Both the position numbers and the translations under genes were made by a program. Below, piece after piece: positions 35,318 through 44,719 of a DNA stretch of 64,000 nt. Under the pieces are notes generated by a model that was given only the letters and a program-made list of their open reading frames with translations, was not told where the DNA came from and ran no database searches. The stretch is from Paenibacillus sedimenti (GTDB lineage Bacteria > Bacillota > Bacilli > Paenibacillales > NBRC-103111). The stretch's first letter is position 1. Each line of letters opens with the position of its first letter. Location of the stretch: positions 806,001 through 870,000 of the forward strand of contig NZ_JACVVD010000001.1 in assembly GCF_014534655.1 (NCBI RefSeq). The letters are read 5' to 3'.

Positions 35318-36067
35318 TTGCTGCGCAGCGTACAAGGAATCGTGCTTCGTAGTATGGACTACGGAGAGGGGAACAAAATTATAAGTCTGTTCACACCCGA
35401 GCTTGGCAAAGTCAGTATCATGGCTCGGGGAGCCAAAAAAATGAAAAGCAGACATGCCGCCGTAACGCAGCTTTTTACGTACGGCGATTTTGTGTTTTTC
35501 AAACAAAGCGGTCAAATGGGTACGCTGAATAGTGCCGAAATTATTGAGGCGCACCACGCTTTGCGTGAGGATTTATATATGTCCGCCTATGCTTCTTATT
35601 TAGTCGAGCTGACGGATAAAATGCTGGGTGATGAAGAGGGAAGCTCCTATTTGTTCGAGCAAGTGAAGGCCGGTCTCGCTGCGATTGAAGAGGGCAAAGA
35701 CATGCAAATCGTCGTTCATCTGTATGAGATGAAAATGTTTGATTTGGCAGGGTATTTGCCCGTAACAGATGCCTGTGTTTCTTGCGGAGCTGAATCTCCG
35801 ATTACAGCCTTTAGTCCTGCAATGGGAGGGATATTGTGTGCGCGCTGTCGGCATAAAGATCCGGTTGCCATACCCATAGGAGAAGGTGCATTGAAGCTGC
35901 TTAAGTTGTTCCCTAGAATGGATATGCGGAGGCTTGGCACCATTAAAGTCAAGGAAGAAACGAAAGCGCAGCTGAAGCAATGCCTGCGTGCTTATATGGA
36001 CGTTCACGTTGGTATTCAGTGGAAAGCAAGAGGATTTATTGAGCAAATGGAGAAATATAATATTTGA
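35318..36067 (+). CDS. recO: DNA repair protein RecO
   Basis: The 249-residue protein has the N-terminal OB-fold (VQGIVLRSMDYGEGNKI) and the zinc-type cysteines CVSC and CARC near 150-180. RecO loads RecA on SSB-coated single strands together with RecR. It starts with TTG, 9 bases after GGGGGA. glyQ, which follows recO in B. subtilis, is absent. Confidence 0.95.
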   Translation: MLRSVQGIVLRSMDYGEGNKIISLFTPELGKVSIMARGAKKMKSRHAAVTQLFTYGDFVFFKQSGQMGTLNSAEIIEAHHALREDLYMSAYASYLVELTDKMLGDEEGSSYLFEQVKAGLAAIEEGKDMQIVVHLYEMKMFDLAGYLPVTDACVSCGAESPITAFSPAMGGILCARCRHKDPVAIPIGEGALKLLKLFPRMDMRRLGTIKVKEETKAQLKQCLRAYMDVHVGIQWKARGFIEQMEKYNI

Positions 36068-36080
36068 CCTTTCTGATTTA

Positions 36081-36109
36081 TTGACATGTGGATTTCGCTT
36101 TGATATGAT
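36081..36109 (+). promoter_or_regulatory. Sigma-A promoter upstream of ppsR
   Basis: A perfect TTGACA, a 17-base spacer and TATGAT lie 128 bases before ppsR, leaving a leader of about 120 nucleotides. Confidence 0.85.
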
Positions 36110-36122
36110 TTGTTGAAAACGT

Positions 36123-36160
36123 CTCGCCATTCTGCTGCATGCATATTGGTGAGTTTTTTT
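36123..36160 (+). terminator. Terminator-like hairpin in the ppsR leader (possible attenuator)
   Basis: CTCGCCA (36123-36129) pairs with TGGTGAG (36147-36153), with one wobble, and seven T residues follow. It lies only about 7 bases after the predicted start of the ppsR transcript. It may end recO transcripts, attenuate ppsR, or both. Confidence 0.68.
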
Positions 36161-36236
36161 GTGCTTTCGTTCTGTTCTTGCATGGCGTACATACTTATGA
36201 CTAATGGGACGCACTTATTGAAAGGAGAGCAGGGAT

Positions 36237-37055
36237 ATGATGGACCATCAATCGCCAACCCGCGTATATGTTGTCTCAGATTCGGTAGGAGAAACAGGGG
36301 AATCTGTTGTACGTGCCGCTGCAATGCAATTTTACCCTGCACATTTAGAAATTGTCCGTGTCCCTTTCATTCATGATCGCGAAGGCATTGATAAAGTGCT
36401 GAATACGGCCCGTGTTCAAGGGGGAATAATCGTGTTTACCTTAGTTATTCCTGAGTTGCGTGACGATTTGATTCAAAAGTCGAATGAATACGGAATTCCT
36501 TACATTGATTTGCTTGGACCTATCGTATCAACTTTAGGGCAAGCACTGCAGCAGGAGCCGCGAAGACAGCCTGGAATGATTCATCCGCTGGACGAGGATT
36601 ATTTCAAAAAAGTCGAAGCCGTTGAGTTTGCAGTTAAGTACGATGACGGTCGGGATTTTAGCGGTATCCAAAAGGCCGACATCATCCTGCTTGGTGTCTC
36701 ACGCACCTCGAAAACCCCGTTATCCATGTACTTGGCGCATAAGCGATTCAAAGTGGCCAATGTGCCGCTTGTGCCGGAAATGCAGCCGCCCGCGGCTATT
36801 TATTCGGTACCCAAAGAAAAGATTATCGGTCTTCGAATTGATCCGGATAAATTGAATGTAATCCGGCAGGAACGTCTGCGTACGCTCGGACTTGCAGAAA
36901 ATGCAACCTATGCCAATGTAGAACGTATTAAGATAGAACTGGCATTTGCCGACAAAATTATGAGTAAAATCGGCTGCGTCATCTTCGATGTCTCGAACCG
37001 GGCCGTTGAGGAGACGGCTAGCCTTATCATGGATCATATCGAGCGAATCCAGTAA
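36237..37055 (+). CDS. ppsR: Pyruvate phosphate dikinase regulatory protein (kinase/phosphorylase)
   Basis: The 272-residue protein belongs to the DUF299 family. SDSVGETGE is at the N-terminus and the P-loop-like GVSRTSKTPLS lies near residue 145. Such enzymes phosphorylate and dephosphorylate PPDK or PEP synthase using ADP and phosphate. In B. subtilis yqfL lies after ccpN; here ccpN is absent and recO precedes. AAAGGAG lies 9 or so bases before the ATG. Confidence 0.93.
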   Translation: MMDHQSPTRVYVVSDSVGETGESVVRAAAMQFYPAHLEIVRVPFIHDREGIDKVLNTARVQGGIIVFTLVIPELRDDLIQKSNEYGIPYIDLLGPIVSTLGQALQQEPRRQPGMIHPLDEDYFKKVEAVEFAVKYDDGRDFSGIQKADIILLGVSRTSKTPLSMYLAHKRFKVANVPLVPEMQPPAAIYSVPKEKIIGLRIDPDKLNVIRQERLRTLGLAENATYANVERIKIELAFADKIMSKIGCVIFDVSNRAVEETASLIMDHIERIQ

Positions 37056-37062
37056 GTCCACT

Positions 37063-37212
37063 TTCATAACGATGCTGTTCAGGGAATGATTCGACGTTGA
37101 ATCTTGAACGAATACGGGAAGTCCAGTACTCACGTAGCAAATCACTACGCTCCGTTCCTCCTTCTCCATATAACGTTCAACCTTCTCGGTTCTGAAAGCG
37201 GACTTTTTTAAC
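37063..37212 (-). repeat. Dispersed repeat, copy A (minus orientation)
   Basis: This 150-base stretch after ppsR is the reverse complement of a close relative at 59399-59539. Conserved blocks include 35 identical bases at the repeat's 5' end, a block starting GGAGAAGGAGG, and GTGAGTAC followed by GGACTTCCCG. Copy A carries an extra hairpin (CGTAG/CTACG) that copy B lacks. Possible long-range pairs AAGTCC/GGACTT and TTGAACG/CGTTCAA cross each other, a pseudoknot-like arrangement. Confidence 0.85.
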
Positions 37213-37315
37213 TTGCATTAGTAGAGTTTTATCTTTATCCTAGCAGGATTTTTTGCAAGTCCATCGTATATAATATTACGGTGAGATTCCGACAGAGCAT
37301 CGGGGGCTATGGAAG

Positions 37316-37780
37316 ATGCGAGCGAGAACTATTATCGTCGATGCCGATGCTTGTCCTGTTAAAGCCGAGATTGAGCAGGCGGGCAAACAATTCGGTGTTC
37401 AAGTCATACTAGTTGCTTCCTTCGATCACCGAATGAAGGAAAGTACAGACGTCAAAGTTGTACAGGTCGATCGGTCCGATCAATCTGTCGATTTGTATAT
37501 CGCCAATCATATTCACAAGGGTGATATTCTGGTGACGCAGGACTTCGGACTTGCCGCTCTGGGATTGGCCAAAGGTTCGATTTGTTTAACTAACCGGGGG
37601 CAGCAATATACCGATAGTACGATTGACTTTCTTTTGGATCGTCGGCATACTTCCGCCAAAATGCGCCGAAGCGGTAAGCACGGCAAGGGGCCAAGACCCT
37701 TTACCGAAGCGGATCGGCAATATTTTCTACAAGGATTGACAAAACTTTTGATTCGATTGCAGGAAATTGAAAAAGAGTAG
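37316..37780 (+). CDS. YaiI/YqxD family protein (DUF188)
   Basis: The 154-residue protein starts with IIVDADACPVKAEI, the family hallmark with clustered Asp residues. It resembles a PIN-like fold, and a nuclease role is suspected but unproven. It sits between ppsR and dnaG as in B. subtilis (yqxD). An ATG 7 bases upstream is in another frame; GGGGGC supports 37316. Confidence 0.9.
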   Translation: MRARTIIVDADACPVKAEIEQAGKQFGVQVILVASFDHRMKESTDVKVVQVDRSDQSVDLYIANHIHKGDILVTQDFGLAALGLAKGSICLTNRGQQYTDSTIDFLLDRRHTSAKMRRSGKHGKGPRPFTEADRQYFLQGLTKLLIRLQEIEKE

Positions 37781-37830
37781 CGAATAGTAATGAGTCGGAA
37801 ACGCTGACTTGAATTGTAGGTGGAACGAAC

Positions 37831-39660
37831 ATGAGGTACGGACGCATACCTGAAGAGGTCATCGAGGCTGTCCTCAAGCGCCATGATATCGTTGATGTCA
37901 TTGGCAGGCATGTCCATTTAAGTAAGCAAGGCCATTATATGAAGGGTCTATGCCCCTTCCATTCTGAGAAAAGCCCATCTTTCACCGTCACACCGGAAAA
38001 GCAGATATATCGCTGTTTTGGTTGCGGGGCTGGCGGAAATGTTATACGTTTTTTGATGGAAATCGAAGGTCTTAGTTTCTCTGAAGCCGTGACCAAGCTG
38101 GCTGAAGAGGTTGACATGCCTATCACTTGGGAAGAAGCAACGGAGGAGCAGAGCGAACAGCAGCTTGAGAAAGCCAATCTGCTGAAAGCTTATGATTTTG
38201 CTGCAAAGTTGTATCATTATATATTAGGCAACACAGAGCAAGGTAAAATGGCCAAAGGCTATCTGGTCTCACGGGGAATATCGGATAAGCTGATCGATAC
38301 GTTTCAAATCGGTTACGCGCCAACCATGTGGGACACACTCGTTCAACAGCTGGAAAAACGGGGATTCTCGTTGCCGCTGATGGAGAAAGGCGGGCTCATT
38401 TCCGCCAGACACGAAGGCAGCGGGTATGTGGACAAATTCCGGGACCGCATCATGTTCCCGATATGCGATCCGACGGGTAAGACTATCGCGTTCGGTGGAA
38501 GATCGATGGGTGATGCACAGCCCAAATACTTAAATAGTCCGGAATCTATGCTGTTCAATAAAAGCCGGACAGTATACAACATGCATCAAGCTAGACCTCA
38601 TATGCGTAAGCTTCAACAAGCTGTTCTATTTGAAGGCTATGTGGATGTAATCAAAGCATGGGAGGCAGGCGTCAGCAATGGTATCGCCACGATGGGTACA
38701 GCCTTGACGAAAGAACATGCGGCGTTATTAAACCGCAATGCGGACAGAATCGTCGTATGTTATGACGGCGACAATGCCGGACAATCCGCCGCATTCAAAA
38801 GCATACCTCTGTTAGAAGAGGCTGGCTGTCAAGTAACCGTAGCGATGCTGCCGGATGGTAAGGATCCTGATGAATATGTAAGTACTTACGGTTTTGACCG
38901 ATTTGTACGGGAGATTATTGAACCTGCCGTACCGTCGATGAAATATAAGCTTTTATACATTCGTAAAAACTTCAAGCTGCACGAGGACGGTGACCGACTC
39001 CGTTATTTGCAAGCCGCAGTAAAGATGATTGCTGATCTCCATTCACCTATGGAACGTGAACATTATTTGAAGCAGCTTGCTTCGGAATTTCCGGATTCGT
39101 CTTATGAGTCGATGAAGCTGGATCTTCATGAAATCTTGCTGCAATCGGAAAAAAACCGATCAGACGGGGATAATAAACCATTTCTGTGGAATAATGTTAT
39201 GAATAATGGGAGACCAGCTGGAAGATCGCGAGATCCTATTCTCGACAAATATCAAAAGTCTGAGCGATTGTTACTTGCGGCTATGATGCAAGACCGTGAA
39301 GTATGCAAGTATGTTGAAGAGCAATTAGGCGATCAATTTAATTTCGAAGCTCATGCAGTATTAGCTGCTTATCTATATTCTTTTTTTGAAGACAATATGG
39401 AGCCCGACGTAAGCCGATATATGTTAATGCTTCAAGATGGAAAGTTGGAGAGCTTAGCCAGTTCTATTGCAGATATTGGAGCTGGTCACGTTAGCAGTAA
39501 TCGAATCGTCGATGATTACATCAGTGAAATCAAGAAATATTCGATTACACAAGAAATTGCCCGCATGACTGAACAAAGCATGATAGCTGACAGAGCGGGC
39601 GATACGAAGAAAGCAGTTCAGTTAGCAATTGAGATTATGGCCCTACGTAAGCAATTATAG
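37831..39660 (+). CDS. dnaG: DNA primase
   Basis: The 609-residue protein has the CHC2 zinc ribbon C41, H44, C62, C65, then the TOPRIM core with [10 protein letters not shown] and [10 protein letters not shown], and a C-terminal DnaB-binding domain. It makes RNA primers at the fork. It starts 50 bases after the YqxD-like gene and precedes sigA by 43 bases, the classical macromolecular synthesis operon. Confidence 0.97.
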   Translation: MRYGRIPEEVIEAVLKRHDIVDVIGRHVHLSKQGHYMKGLCPFHSEKSPSFTVTPEKQIYRCFGCGAGGNVIRFLMEIEGLSFSEAVTKLAEEVDMPITWEEATEEQSEQQLEKANLLKAYDFAAKLYHYILGNTEQGKMAKGYLVSRGISDKLIDTFQIGYAPTMWDTLVQQLEKRGFSLPLMEKGGLISARHEGSGYVDKFRDRIMFPICDPTGKTIAFGGRSMGDAQPKYLNSPESMLFNKSRTVYNMHQARPHMRKLQQAVLFEGYVDVIKAWEAGVSNGIATMGTALTKEHAALLNRNADRIVVCYDGDNAGQSAAFKSIPLLEEAGCQVTVAMLPDGKDPDEYVSTYGFDRFVREIIEPAVPSMKYKLLYIRKNFKLHEDGDRLRYLQAAVKMIADLHSPMEREHYLKQLASEFPDSSYESMKLDLHEILLQSEKNRSDGDNKPFLWNNVMNNGRPAGRSRDPILDKYQKSERLLLAAMMQDREVCKYVEEQLGDQFNFEAHAVLAAYLYSFFEDNMEPDVSRYMLMLQDGKLESLASSIADIGAGHVSSNRIVDDYISEIKKYSITQEIARMTEQSMIADRAGDTKKAVQLAIEIMALRKQL

Positions 39661-39703
39661 TCAACTGGAGACACTTATTTGTAGGGAGGAGGGAGTCCGT
39701 ACT

Positions 39704-40822
39704 ATGGCGAATGATCAGCGTACAGAACTAGAGACAGAATTAACCCTGGAACAGGTGAAAGACCAGCTAATCGAGCAGGGTAAGAAGCGGTCCTCACTGA
39801 CTTACAAGGATATTATGGAGAAATTGGCCCCCTTCGATCAGGACCCGGAGCAAATCGATGAATTTTTCGAACAGCTTTCTGAGCATGGCATCGATGTAGG
39901 GAACGAATCGGACGACGAGATGTCAATTAATCCTGATGAGCAAGAACACGATGAATTCAATTTCGATGATGATCTGGCTTTGCCGCCGGGCATTAAAATT
40001 AATGATCCTGTTCGGATGTATTTGAAGGAAATTGGTCGTGTACCGCTTCTTTCTGCGGAAGATGAAGTCGATTTGGCCAAACGGATTGAGAATGGCGATG
40101 AAGAAGCAAAAAGACGCTTAGCAGAGGCTAACCTAAGACTCGTAGTCAGCATCGCGAAGCGTTATGTGGGTCGTGGCATGCTGTTCCTGGATTTAATTCA
40201 AGAAGGCAACATGGGGCTTATTAAAGCTGTAGAAAAGTTCGATCACACCAAGGGTTACAAGTTCAGTACGTATGCAACTTGGTGGATTCGTCAAGCGATT
40301 ACTCGCGCAATTGCAGACCAAGCGAGAACAATTCGTATACCGGTACATATGGTTGAGACGATTAACAAGTTGATTCGGGTTTCCCGTCAATTGCTGCAAG
40401 AACTGGGGCGCGAACCTACACCGGAGGAAATTGCGAAAGAAATGGATCTCAGCACGGATAAAGTACGTGAGATCATGAAGATCGCACAAGAGCCGGTATC
40501 CCTTGAAACGCCGATTGGTGAAGAGGACGATTCCCACTTGGGAGACTTTATTGAAGATCAAGAAGCTTTAGCGCCAGCGGATGCCGCGGCATATGAACTT
40601 CTGAAAGAACAGCTTGAGGATGTTCTGGATACGTTGACCGAGCGAGAAGAAAATGTACTCCGCTTACGTTTTGGACTGGATGACGGACGCACGCGGACGC
40701 TTGAAGAAGTAGGCAAAGTATTTGGCGTGACTCGAGAACGGATTCGTCAAATTGAGGCCAAAGCGCTCCGTAAACTAAGACACCCGAGTCGAAGCAAACG
40801 ATTAAAGGATTTCTTGGAATAA
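39704..40822 (+). CDS. sigA: Housekeeping sigma factor SigA (RpoD)
   Basis: The 372-residue protein has the size of B. subtilis SigA. Region 1.1 is followed by [16 protein letters not shown] (1.2), region 2 with [16 protein letters not shown], and region 4 with [16 protein letters not shown]. The ATG at 39704 follows GGGAGGAGGGA; frame extension into dnaG is excluded. Confidence 0.98.
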   Translation: MANDQRTELETELTLEQVKDQLIEQGKKRSSLTYKDIMEKLAPFDQDPEQIDEFFEQLSEHGIDVGNESDDEMSINPDEQEHDEFNFDDDLALPPGIKINDPVRMYLKEIGRVPLLSAEDEVDLAKRIENGDEEAKRRLAEANLRLVVSIAKRYVGRGMLFLDLIQEGNMGLIKAVEKFDHTKGYKFSTYATWWIRQAITRAIADQARTIRIPVHMVETINKLIRVSRQLLQELGREPTPEEIAKEMDLSTDKVREIMKIAQEPVSLETPIGEEDDSHLGDFIEDQEALAPADAAAYELLKEQLEDVLDTLTEREENVLRLRFGLDDGRTRTLEEVGKVFGVTRERIRQIEAKALRKLRHPSRSKRLKDFLE

Positions 40823-40829
40823 GTGAGAA

Positions 40830-40863
40830 GGCCCTGCCCCATCGACGTGGTGGGGTCTTTTTG
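40830..40863 (+). terminator. Terminator after sigA
   Basis: GCCCCA and TGGGGT form a GC-rich stem around a nine-base loop, followed by CTTTTTG. Confidence 0.75.
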
Positions 40864-40938
40864 TGTCAGTTTCTCCAATTCATACTAATGCGTTCAGCCA
40901 AATTCACCGATAAAGTAGCTAGGAAGGTGAGCGAACTA

Positions 40939-41769
40939 ATGGATACCGAAAAAAGGAAAATAATAGTAAAAGAAATCGAGCATTGGCGGAGAAGCAGGCT
41001 GTTGCCCGAACATTATTGTGATTTCTTGATGAATTTATATTTAGACGAAGGAATGGAAAAACCAAAATCGTTGATGGGAGTTTCTGCGTCCTCAGTAGCG
41101 AACAGTAATTGGAAAATATGGATAGTCGTCATGGCGATCATTGCCGCTTTAGCCTTATCTGCTCTTAATTTTAACTCTTTTGGAATGCCAATGCAAATTG
41201 GAATTTCCACTCTTTTTGTCGTAATTTGTTATGTGCTTGGATATCGTCAATACAATAAATCACCTATCGTCAGCTGCTTACTTTGTGGGCTTGCTTCGAT
41301 GGCAATGATTTTTATTGGTCTTTACTTGTTGCACTTGTATGAAGTGAGTTCATCTTATGCCTATGTCGGTTATGTAGCCCTCTGCAGCTTGGTTTGGCTC
41401 ATCAATGGGCTGGCGGCTCGAATGGGGATCTTTCAATTTTGCGGCTGGATCGGGCTTGTTGGCACGTATGGCTGGTTTTTGATGCGTAAACTGGACAATC
41501 CCGGCTGGTTCTTGCTTGAAATTAGTTGGATTCCCGTTAGTATAGTACTTATATGGATCGCATGGCTTGTGCATCATACCAATAAGCAGTCTGCAAGTAT
41601 ATTATTATTGGTAGGTGGACTGGTTTGGTTCGCTCCAGAAGCAATTACGTTTCTAGTTGATGTAGATATGAGCTCCAGATTGATCCAATTGTCGTTTACA
41701 GGTAAGCTGGTATCAGCGGGAATAGCGTTATTTTTGTTTCGTAAAAAATGGGTAGAGTGGGTAATGTAA
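40939..41769 (+). CDS. Polytopic membrane protein of unknown function
   Basis: The 276-residue protein starts with a cytoplasmic segment of about 60 residues, with WRRSRLLPEHYCDFLMNLY. Eight or so membrane helices follow. The N-terminal pattern and helix packing recall DUF2157-type proteins, but the match is not firm. AGGAAGG lies 11 bases before the ATG; a GTG at 40927 is an alternative. It is 1 base from trmK, so it is probably co-transcribed. Confidence 0.75.
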   Translation: MDTEKRKIIVKEIEHWRRSRLLPEHYCDFLMNLYLDEGMEKPKSLMGVSASSVANSNWKIWIVVMAIIAALALSALNFNSFGMPMQIGISTLFVVICYVLGYRQYNKSPIVSCLLCGLASMAMIFIGLYLLHLYEVSSSYAYVGYVALCSLVWLINGLAARMGIFQFCGWIGLVGTYGWFLMRKLDNPGWFLLEISWIPVSIVLIWIAWLVHHTNKQSASILLLVGGLVWFAPEAITFLVDVDMSSRLIQLSFTGKLVSAGIALFLFRKKWVEWVM

Positions 41770-41770
41770 C

Positions 41771-42535
41771 ATGGTGAAATTATCAAAAAGACTTCAAATG
41801 ATTGCAGACCGAGTACCTAAAGGGTCCCGACTCGCCGATATCGGTTCAGATCATGCGCTCCTTCCGACTTACTTGGTCCAAAAAGGTATTGTTGTATACG
41901 CGGTAGCCGGTGAAGTAAATCCTGGGCCTTTTGAGGCTGCGACCAGGCAGGTTTTGGAATGCGGATTGTCAAGTAAAATTAGTGTTCGATCAGGTAATGG
42001 GCTCGCTGTCATTGAACCGGGCGAAGCAGAAGTAATTACGATCGCCGGCATGGGCGGAAACCTGATTGCCAGTATTTTGGAAGCTGGCAAGCACAAGCTG
42101 CGCGGCGTGAAACATTTGATTTTGCAGCCGAATGTTGGTGAGGATCAAGTACGTCGTTGGTTGGATGAGCATGGATGGTTCGTTGAGTCTGAGGCGATTT
42201 TGGAGGAAGACGGCAAGATCTATGAAATATTGACTGCCGTTCCTGCGGAAGGCGTTATGGCGGGTCCGTTCCAAGCCTTGTATCAGGATAGGCGTTTGCA
42301 TGGCGGCAAGGTCGTAGACAAAGCCCGTCTCCTGCAAATGGGACCTTATTTGTTGGAAGAAGCCCCGGAGGTTTGGTTTCGCAAATGGGAAAGCGAGCTG
42401 GAGAAGCTTGCGATGATTGAGGCACAACTATCTCGCTCTTCGGCTGAAGCTTCCAAGGCGAAGGCTGAACAAATTGCCGAAGAAATTCGGGAGATCAAGG
42501 AGGTGCTCGCTTGTTTGCAAAAGGTCAAACCGTAA
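41771..42535 (+). CDS. trmK: tRNA (adenine(22)-N1)-methyltransferase TrmK
   Basis: The 254-residue protein has the SAM-binding motif DIGSDHALLPTYLV at about 20-35 and VITIAGMGGN near 85-95, as in YqfN/TrmK. It methylates A22 of several tRNAs. A helical C-terminal coiled coil follows. Its 3' end overlaps the nif3-like gene by 25 bases. Confidence 0.95.
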   Translation: MVKLSKRLQMIADRVPKGSRLADIGSDHALLPTYLVQKGIVVYAVAGEVNPGPFEAATRQVLECGLSSKISVRSGNGLAVIEPGEAEVITIAGMGGNLIASILEAGKHKLRGVKHLILQPNVGEDQVRRWLDEHGWFVESEAILEEDGKIYEILTAVPAEGVMAGPFQALYQDRRLHGGKVVDKARLLQMGPYLLEEAPEVWFRKWESELEKLAMIEAQLSRSSAEASKAKAEQIAEEIREIKEVLACLQKVKP

Positions 42536-43620
42536 TTCAATTATTTGAACAGCTTGCACCTAAGCATTATGCAATGCCGGATGATAAAATCGGCTTGCAG
42601 CTCGGCTCCTTGCAAAAAGAAATCCGAAAGGTGCTCGTGGCGCTTGACGTGACAGACGAAGTCGTGGAAGAAGCCATTCGCATCGGAGCGAATCTCATTA
42701 TCGCCCATCACGCGATTATTTTCCGTCCGCTTGCACATCTTCAAACCGACACGCCGGCTGGCCGTCTTTATGAAAAGCTAATCAAGCACGATATTGCTGT
42801 TTATATCGCTCATACAAACCTGGACGTCGCGGAAGGCGGCATCAACGACATGATGGCAGTGGCACTCGGATTAACTGAGCTGACGCATCTCGAAGATGTG
42901 CATACGGAGAAGCTGCAAAAACTTGTAGTCTTCGTGCCTGAGACGCACCATCAGCAGGTGCTGGATGCCCTATTCGCCGCGGGAGCGGGGTGGATCGGGC
43001 AGTACAGCCATTGCAGCTTCAACATCCCCGGCACGGGCACGTTCCTGCCGCAGGAAGGGACTCAGCCGCATATCGGGGAAGCGGGCAAACTCGAACGCGT
43101 ACAGGAAGTTCGCGTGGAGACGATCGTAACCGCCAGCGTGCAGCGCAAGGCGGTTCAGGCGATGTTGAAGGCCCACCCCTACGAGGAGGTGGCCTATGAC
43201 CTCTACCCGATGGATCTCAAGGGTAGAGTGTTCGGGCTCGGCCGCGCAGGCAAACTGCCTGCGGCCATGACGCTCCGCGAGCTGACGGAGCTCGCGAAGC
43301 GGGTGTTCGACGTGCCGGCGGTGCGCGTCGTCGGCGATTTGGCACGGCCCGTCCGCAAGGTGGCCGTGCTGGGCGGATCCGGCGGCCGCTATATGCGGCA
43401 CGCCATGTTTGCCGGCGCCGATGTGCTGGTCACCGGCGACATCGATTACCATACCGCGCACGATGCGTTGGCAGCGGGGATTGCTTTGCTCGACGTAGGG
43501 CACAATGTCGAGAAGATTATGATACGCGGCGTGGCCGATTATCTCGCCGCGCAGCTGGCGAAGACGGACACACAAGTGATCGCGTCCGTGGTGAACACGG
43601 AGCCATTTCAATTTCTATAA
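42511..43620 (+). CDS. Nif3-like dinuclear metal protein (YqfO)
   Basis: The 369-residue protein has the Nif3 two-metal fold: LIIAHHAIIF, HTNLDVAEGGIND and, near the end, GHNVEKIMI. A PII-like insertion domain of about 130 residues sits in the middle, as in Gram-positive YqfO. It starts at TTG 42511 behind AGGAGGTG. It may bind or hydrolyse a small molecule; its role is unsettled. The 3' half is markedly GC-rich. Confidence 0.93.
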   Translation: MFAKGQTVIQLFEQLAPKHYAMPDDKIGLQLGSLQKEIRKVLVALDVTDEVVEEAIRIGANLIIAHHAIIFRPLAHLQTDTPAGRLYEKLIKHDIAVYIAHTNLDVAEGGINDMMAVALGLTELTHLEDVHTEKLQKLVVFVPETHHQQVLDALFAAGAGWIGQYSHCSFNIPGTGTFLPQEGTQPHIGEAGKLERVQEVRVETIVTASVQRKAVQAMLKAHPYEEVAYDLYPMDLKGRVFGLGRAGKLPAAMTLRELTELAKRVFDVPAVRVVGDLARPVRKVAVLGGSGGRYMRHAMFAGADVLVTGDIDYHTAHDALAAGIALLDVGHNVEKIMIRGVADYLAAQLAKTDTQVIASVVNTEPFQFL

Positions 43621-43666
43621 ATCTGATCAAGTTCTTTCCGCTGGAAAATGAGGAAGCGATCAGTAG

Positions 43667-43695
43667 TTGTATTTCGCGGACAATCCTTGTATACT
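43667..43695 (+). promoter_or_regulatory. Promoter of rnpB
   Basis: TTGTAT, a 17-base spacer and TATACT lie about 13 bases before the RNase P RNA 5' end. Confidence 0.82.
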
Positions 43696-43707
43696 AGCAA
43701 ATGCAAC

Positions 43708-44118
43708 GGAAAGTTTGACAGACAATCGCTGGCGTGGTGACACGCGAGAGGAAAGTCCGGGCTCCATAGGGCAGGGTGCTGGATAACGTCCAGTCAACGC
43801 GAGTTGAAGGATAGTGCCACAGAAACGGACCGCCGATGGCGCTTAATAAGCGCACAGGCAAGGGTGGAACCGTGGTGTAAGAGACCACGAGGTTCTATGG
43901 TGACATAGATCCTGGTAAACCCCACTTGGAGCAAGACCTAGAGGAACGCAGGCCGCTCTCGCAGCGGCAGTCTTTGCCCGAGACGCGTTCGGGTTGGTCG
44001 CTTGAGCCGTGCAGCAATGTACGGCCTAGATAGATGATTGTCGCTTCAATGGTGGCAGGGAAATAGACGCCCGTTATGACCACTGGAAGTACAGAACCCG
44101 GCTTACGGCAAACTTTCC
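43708..44118 (+). ncRNA. rnpB: RNase P RNA, bacterial class B
   Basis: The catalytic RNA of tRNA 5' maturation, about 411 nucleotides. Helix P1 is formed by GGAAAGTTTG (43708-43717) and CAAACTTTCC (44109-44118). Highly conserved stretches are visible: GAGGAAAGTCCGGGCTCC, ACAGAAACG, GGTAAACCCC and TAGATAGATGATTG. The layout is the Bacillus-type class B. Its own promoter and terminator flank it. Confidence 0.97.
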
Positions 44119-44130
44119 ATTCTGTCGGTT

Positions 44131-44170
44131 ACCCGCAAGGCTTCTCGCCTTGCGGGTATTTCATTTTTCT
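44131..44170 (+). terminator. Terminator of rnpB
   Basis: A perfect 11-bp stem (ACCCGCAAGGC, GCCTTGCGGGT) with a five-base loop is followed by ATTTCATTTTT. Confidence 0.92.
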
Positions 44171-44213
44171 TGACTTTTTATTTTAGTTAGTAAATAATAT
44201 ATTTAATAAATAT
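44170..44213 (+). promoter_or_regulatory. MarR-gene promoter with AT-rich palindrome
   Basis: TTGACT (44170-44175), a 17-base spacer and AATAAT (44193-44198) form the promoter. A perfect 15-base palindrome ATATTTAATAAATAT (44199-44213) lies where transcription would start. TTAGTTAGTAAA and TTAGTAAGTAAA flank it as near-identical direct repeats. Autorepression by MarR is inferred. Confidence 0.65.
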
Positions 44214-44257
44214 TTAGTAAGTAAAGTTTATGTGCTAAAATAAAAGGAGGTTTTCTC

Positions 44258-44719
44258 ATGAATGAATTTGAGTGTCAGGGCGATTCCACTTTCCTAGTTC
44301 AAGAATTAGCACGTACTTTTGGTCAACTATCAAGAGCAAGCAGCAAAAGCCGGTCTTTTCAAGGTCTTAGACAAAGCGAATTTACACTGCTTACAACAGT
44401 ATCCTACTACGCTGGACCAAATTCTACTGGGATTAAAATTTCCGAACTGAGCAAATCTTTGCAGATGACCCCGGCAGGAGCCACTCATTTAGTTGATGCT
44501 CTTGAAGAGGGCGGTTTCCTTGAGCGCATGCCGGATCCGGACGATCGCAGGATCGTTCTTGTACGGGTAACACCGAAAGGTGAGGAGCAAATAAAATCAA
44601 CGGAAGCTCATTTTTTTGATGTGTTCAAAGAGCTGGCGGCTCACCTAGGTGAAGAAGACAGCAAACAGCTTATCAGATTGCTGAAAAAGAGTCTGAGCTT
44701 CCTGAGAGATGTGAAGTAG
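44258..44719 (+). CDS. MarR family transcriptional regulator
   Basis: The 153-residue protein has the MarR winged helix: ISELSKSLQMTPAGATHLVD and the wing DPDDRRIVLVRVTPKG. AAAGGAGG precedes the ATG. Three cysteines are absent from the DNA-binding domain; only one is near the N-terminus, so a redox switch like OhrR is possible but unproven. A thioredoxin fragment starts directly at the stop codon. Confidence 0.92.
   Translation: MNEFECQGDSTFLVQELARTFGQLSRASSKSRSFQGLRQSEFTLLTTVSYYAGPNSTGIKISELSKSLQMTPAGATHLVDALEEGGFLERMPDPDDRRIVLVRVTPKGEEQIKSTEAHFFDVFKELAAHLGEEDSKQLIRLLKKSLSFLRDVK

Noticed and set aside
36110..36376. 88-codon plus-strand frame over the ppsR leader
   Set aside because: It starts at TTG at the -10 region, runs over the attenuator-like hairpin and overlaps ppsR in another frame.
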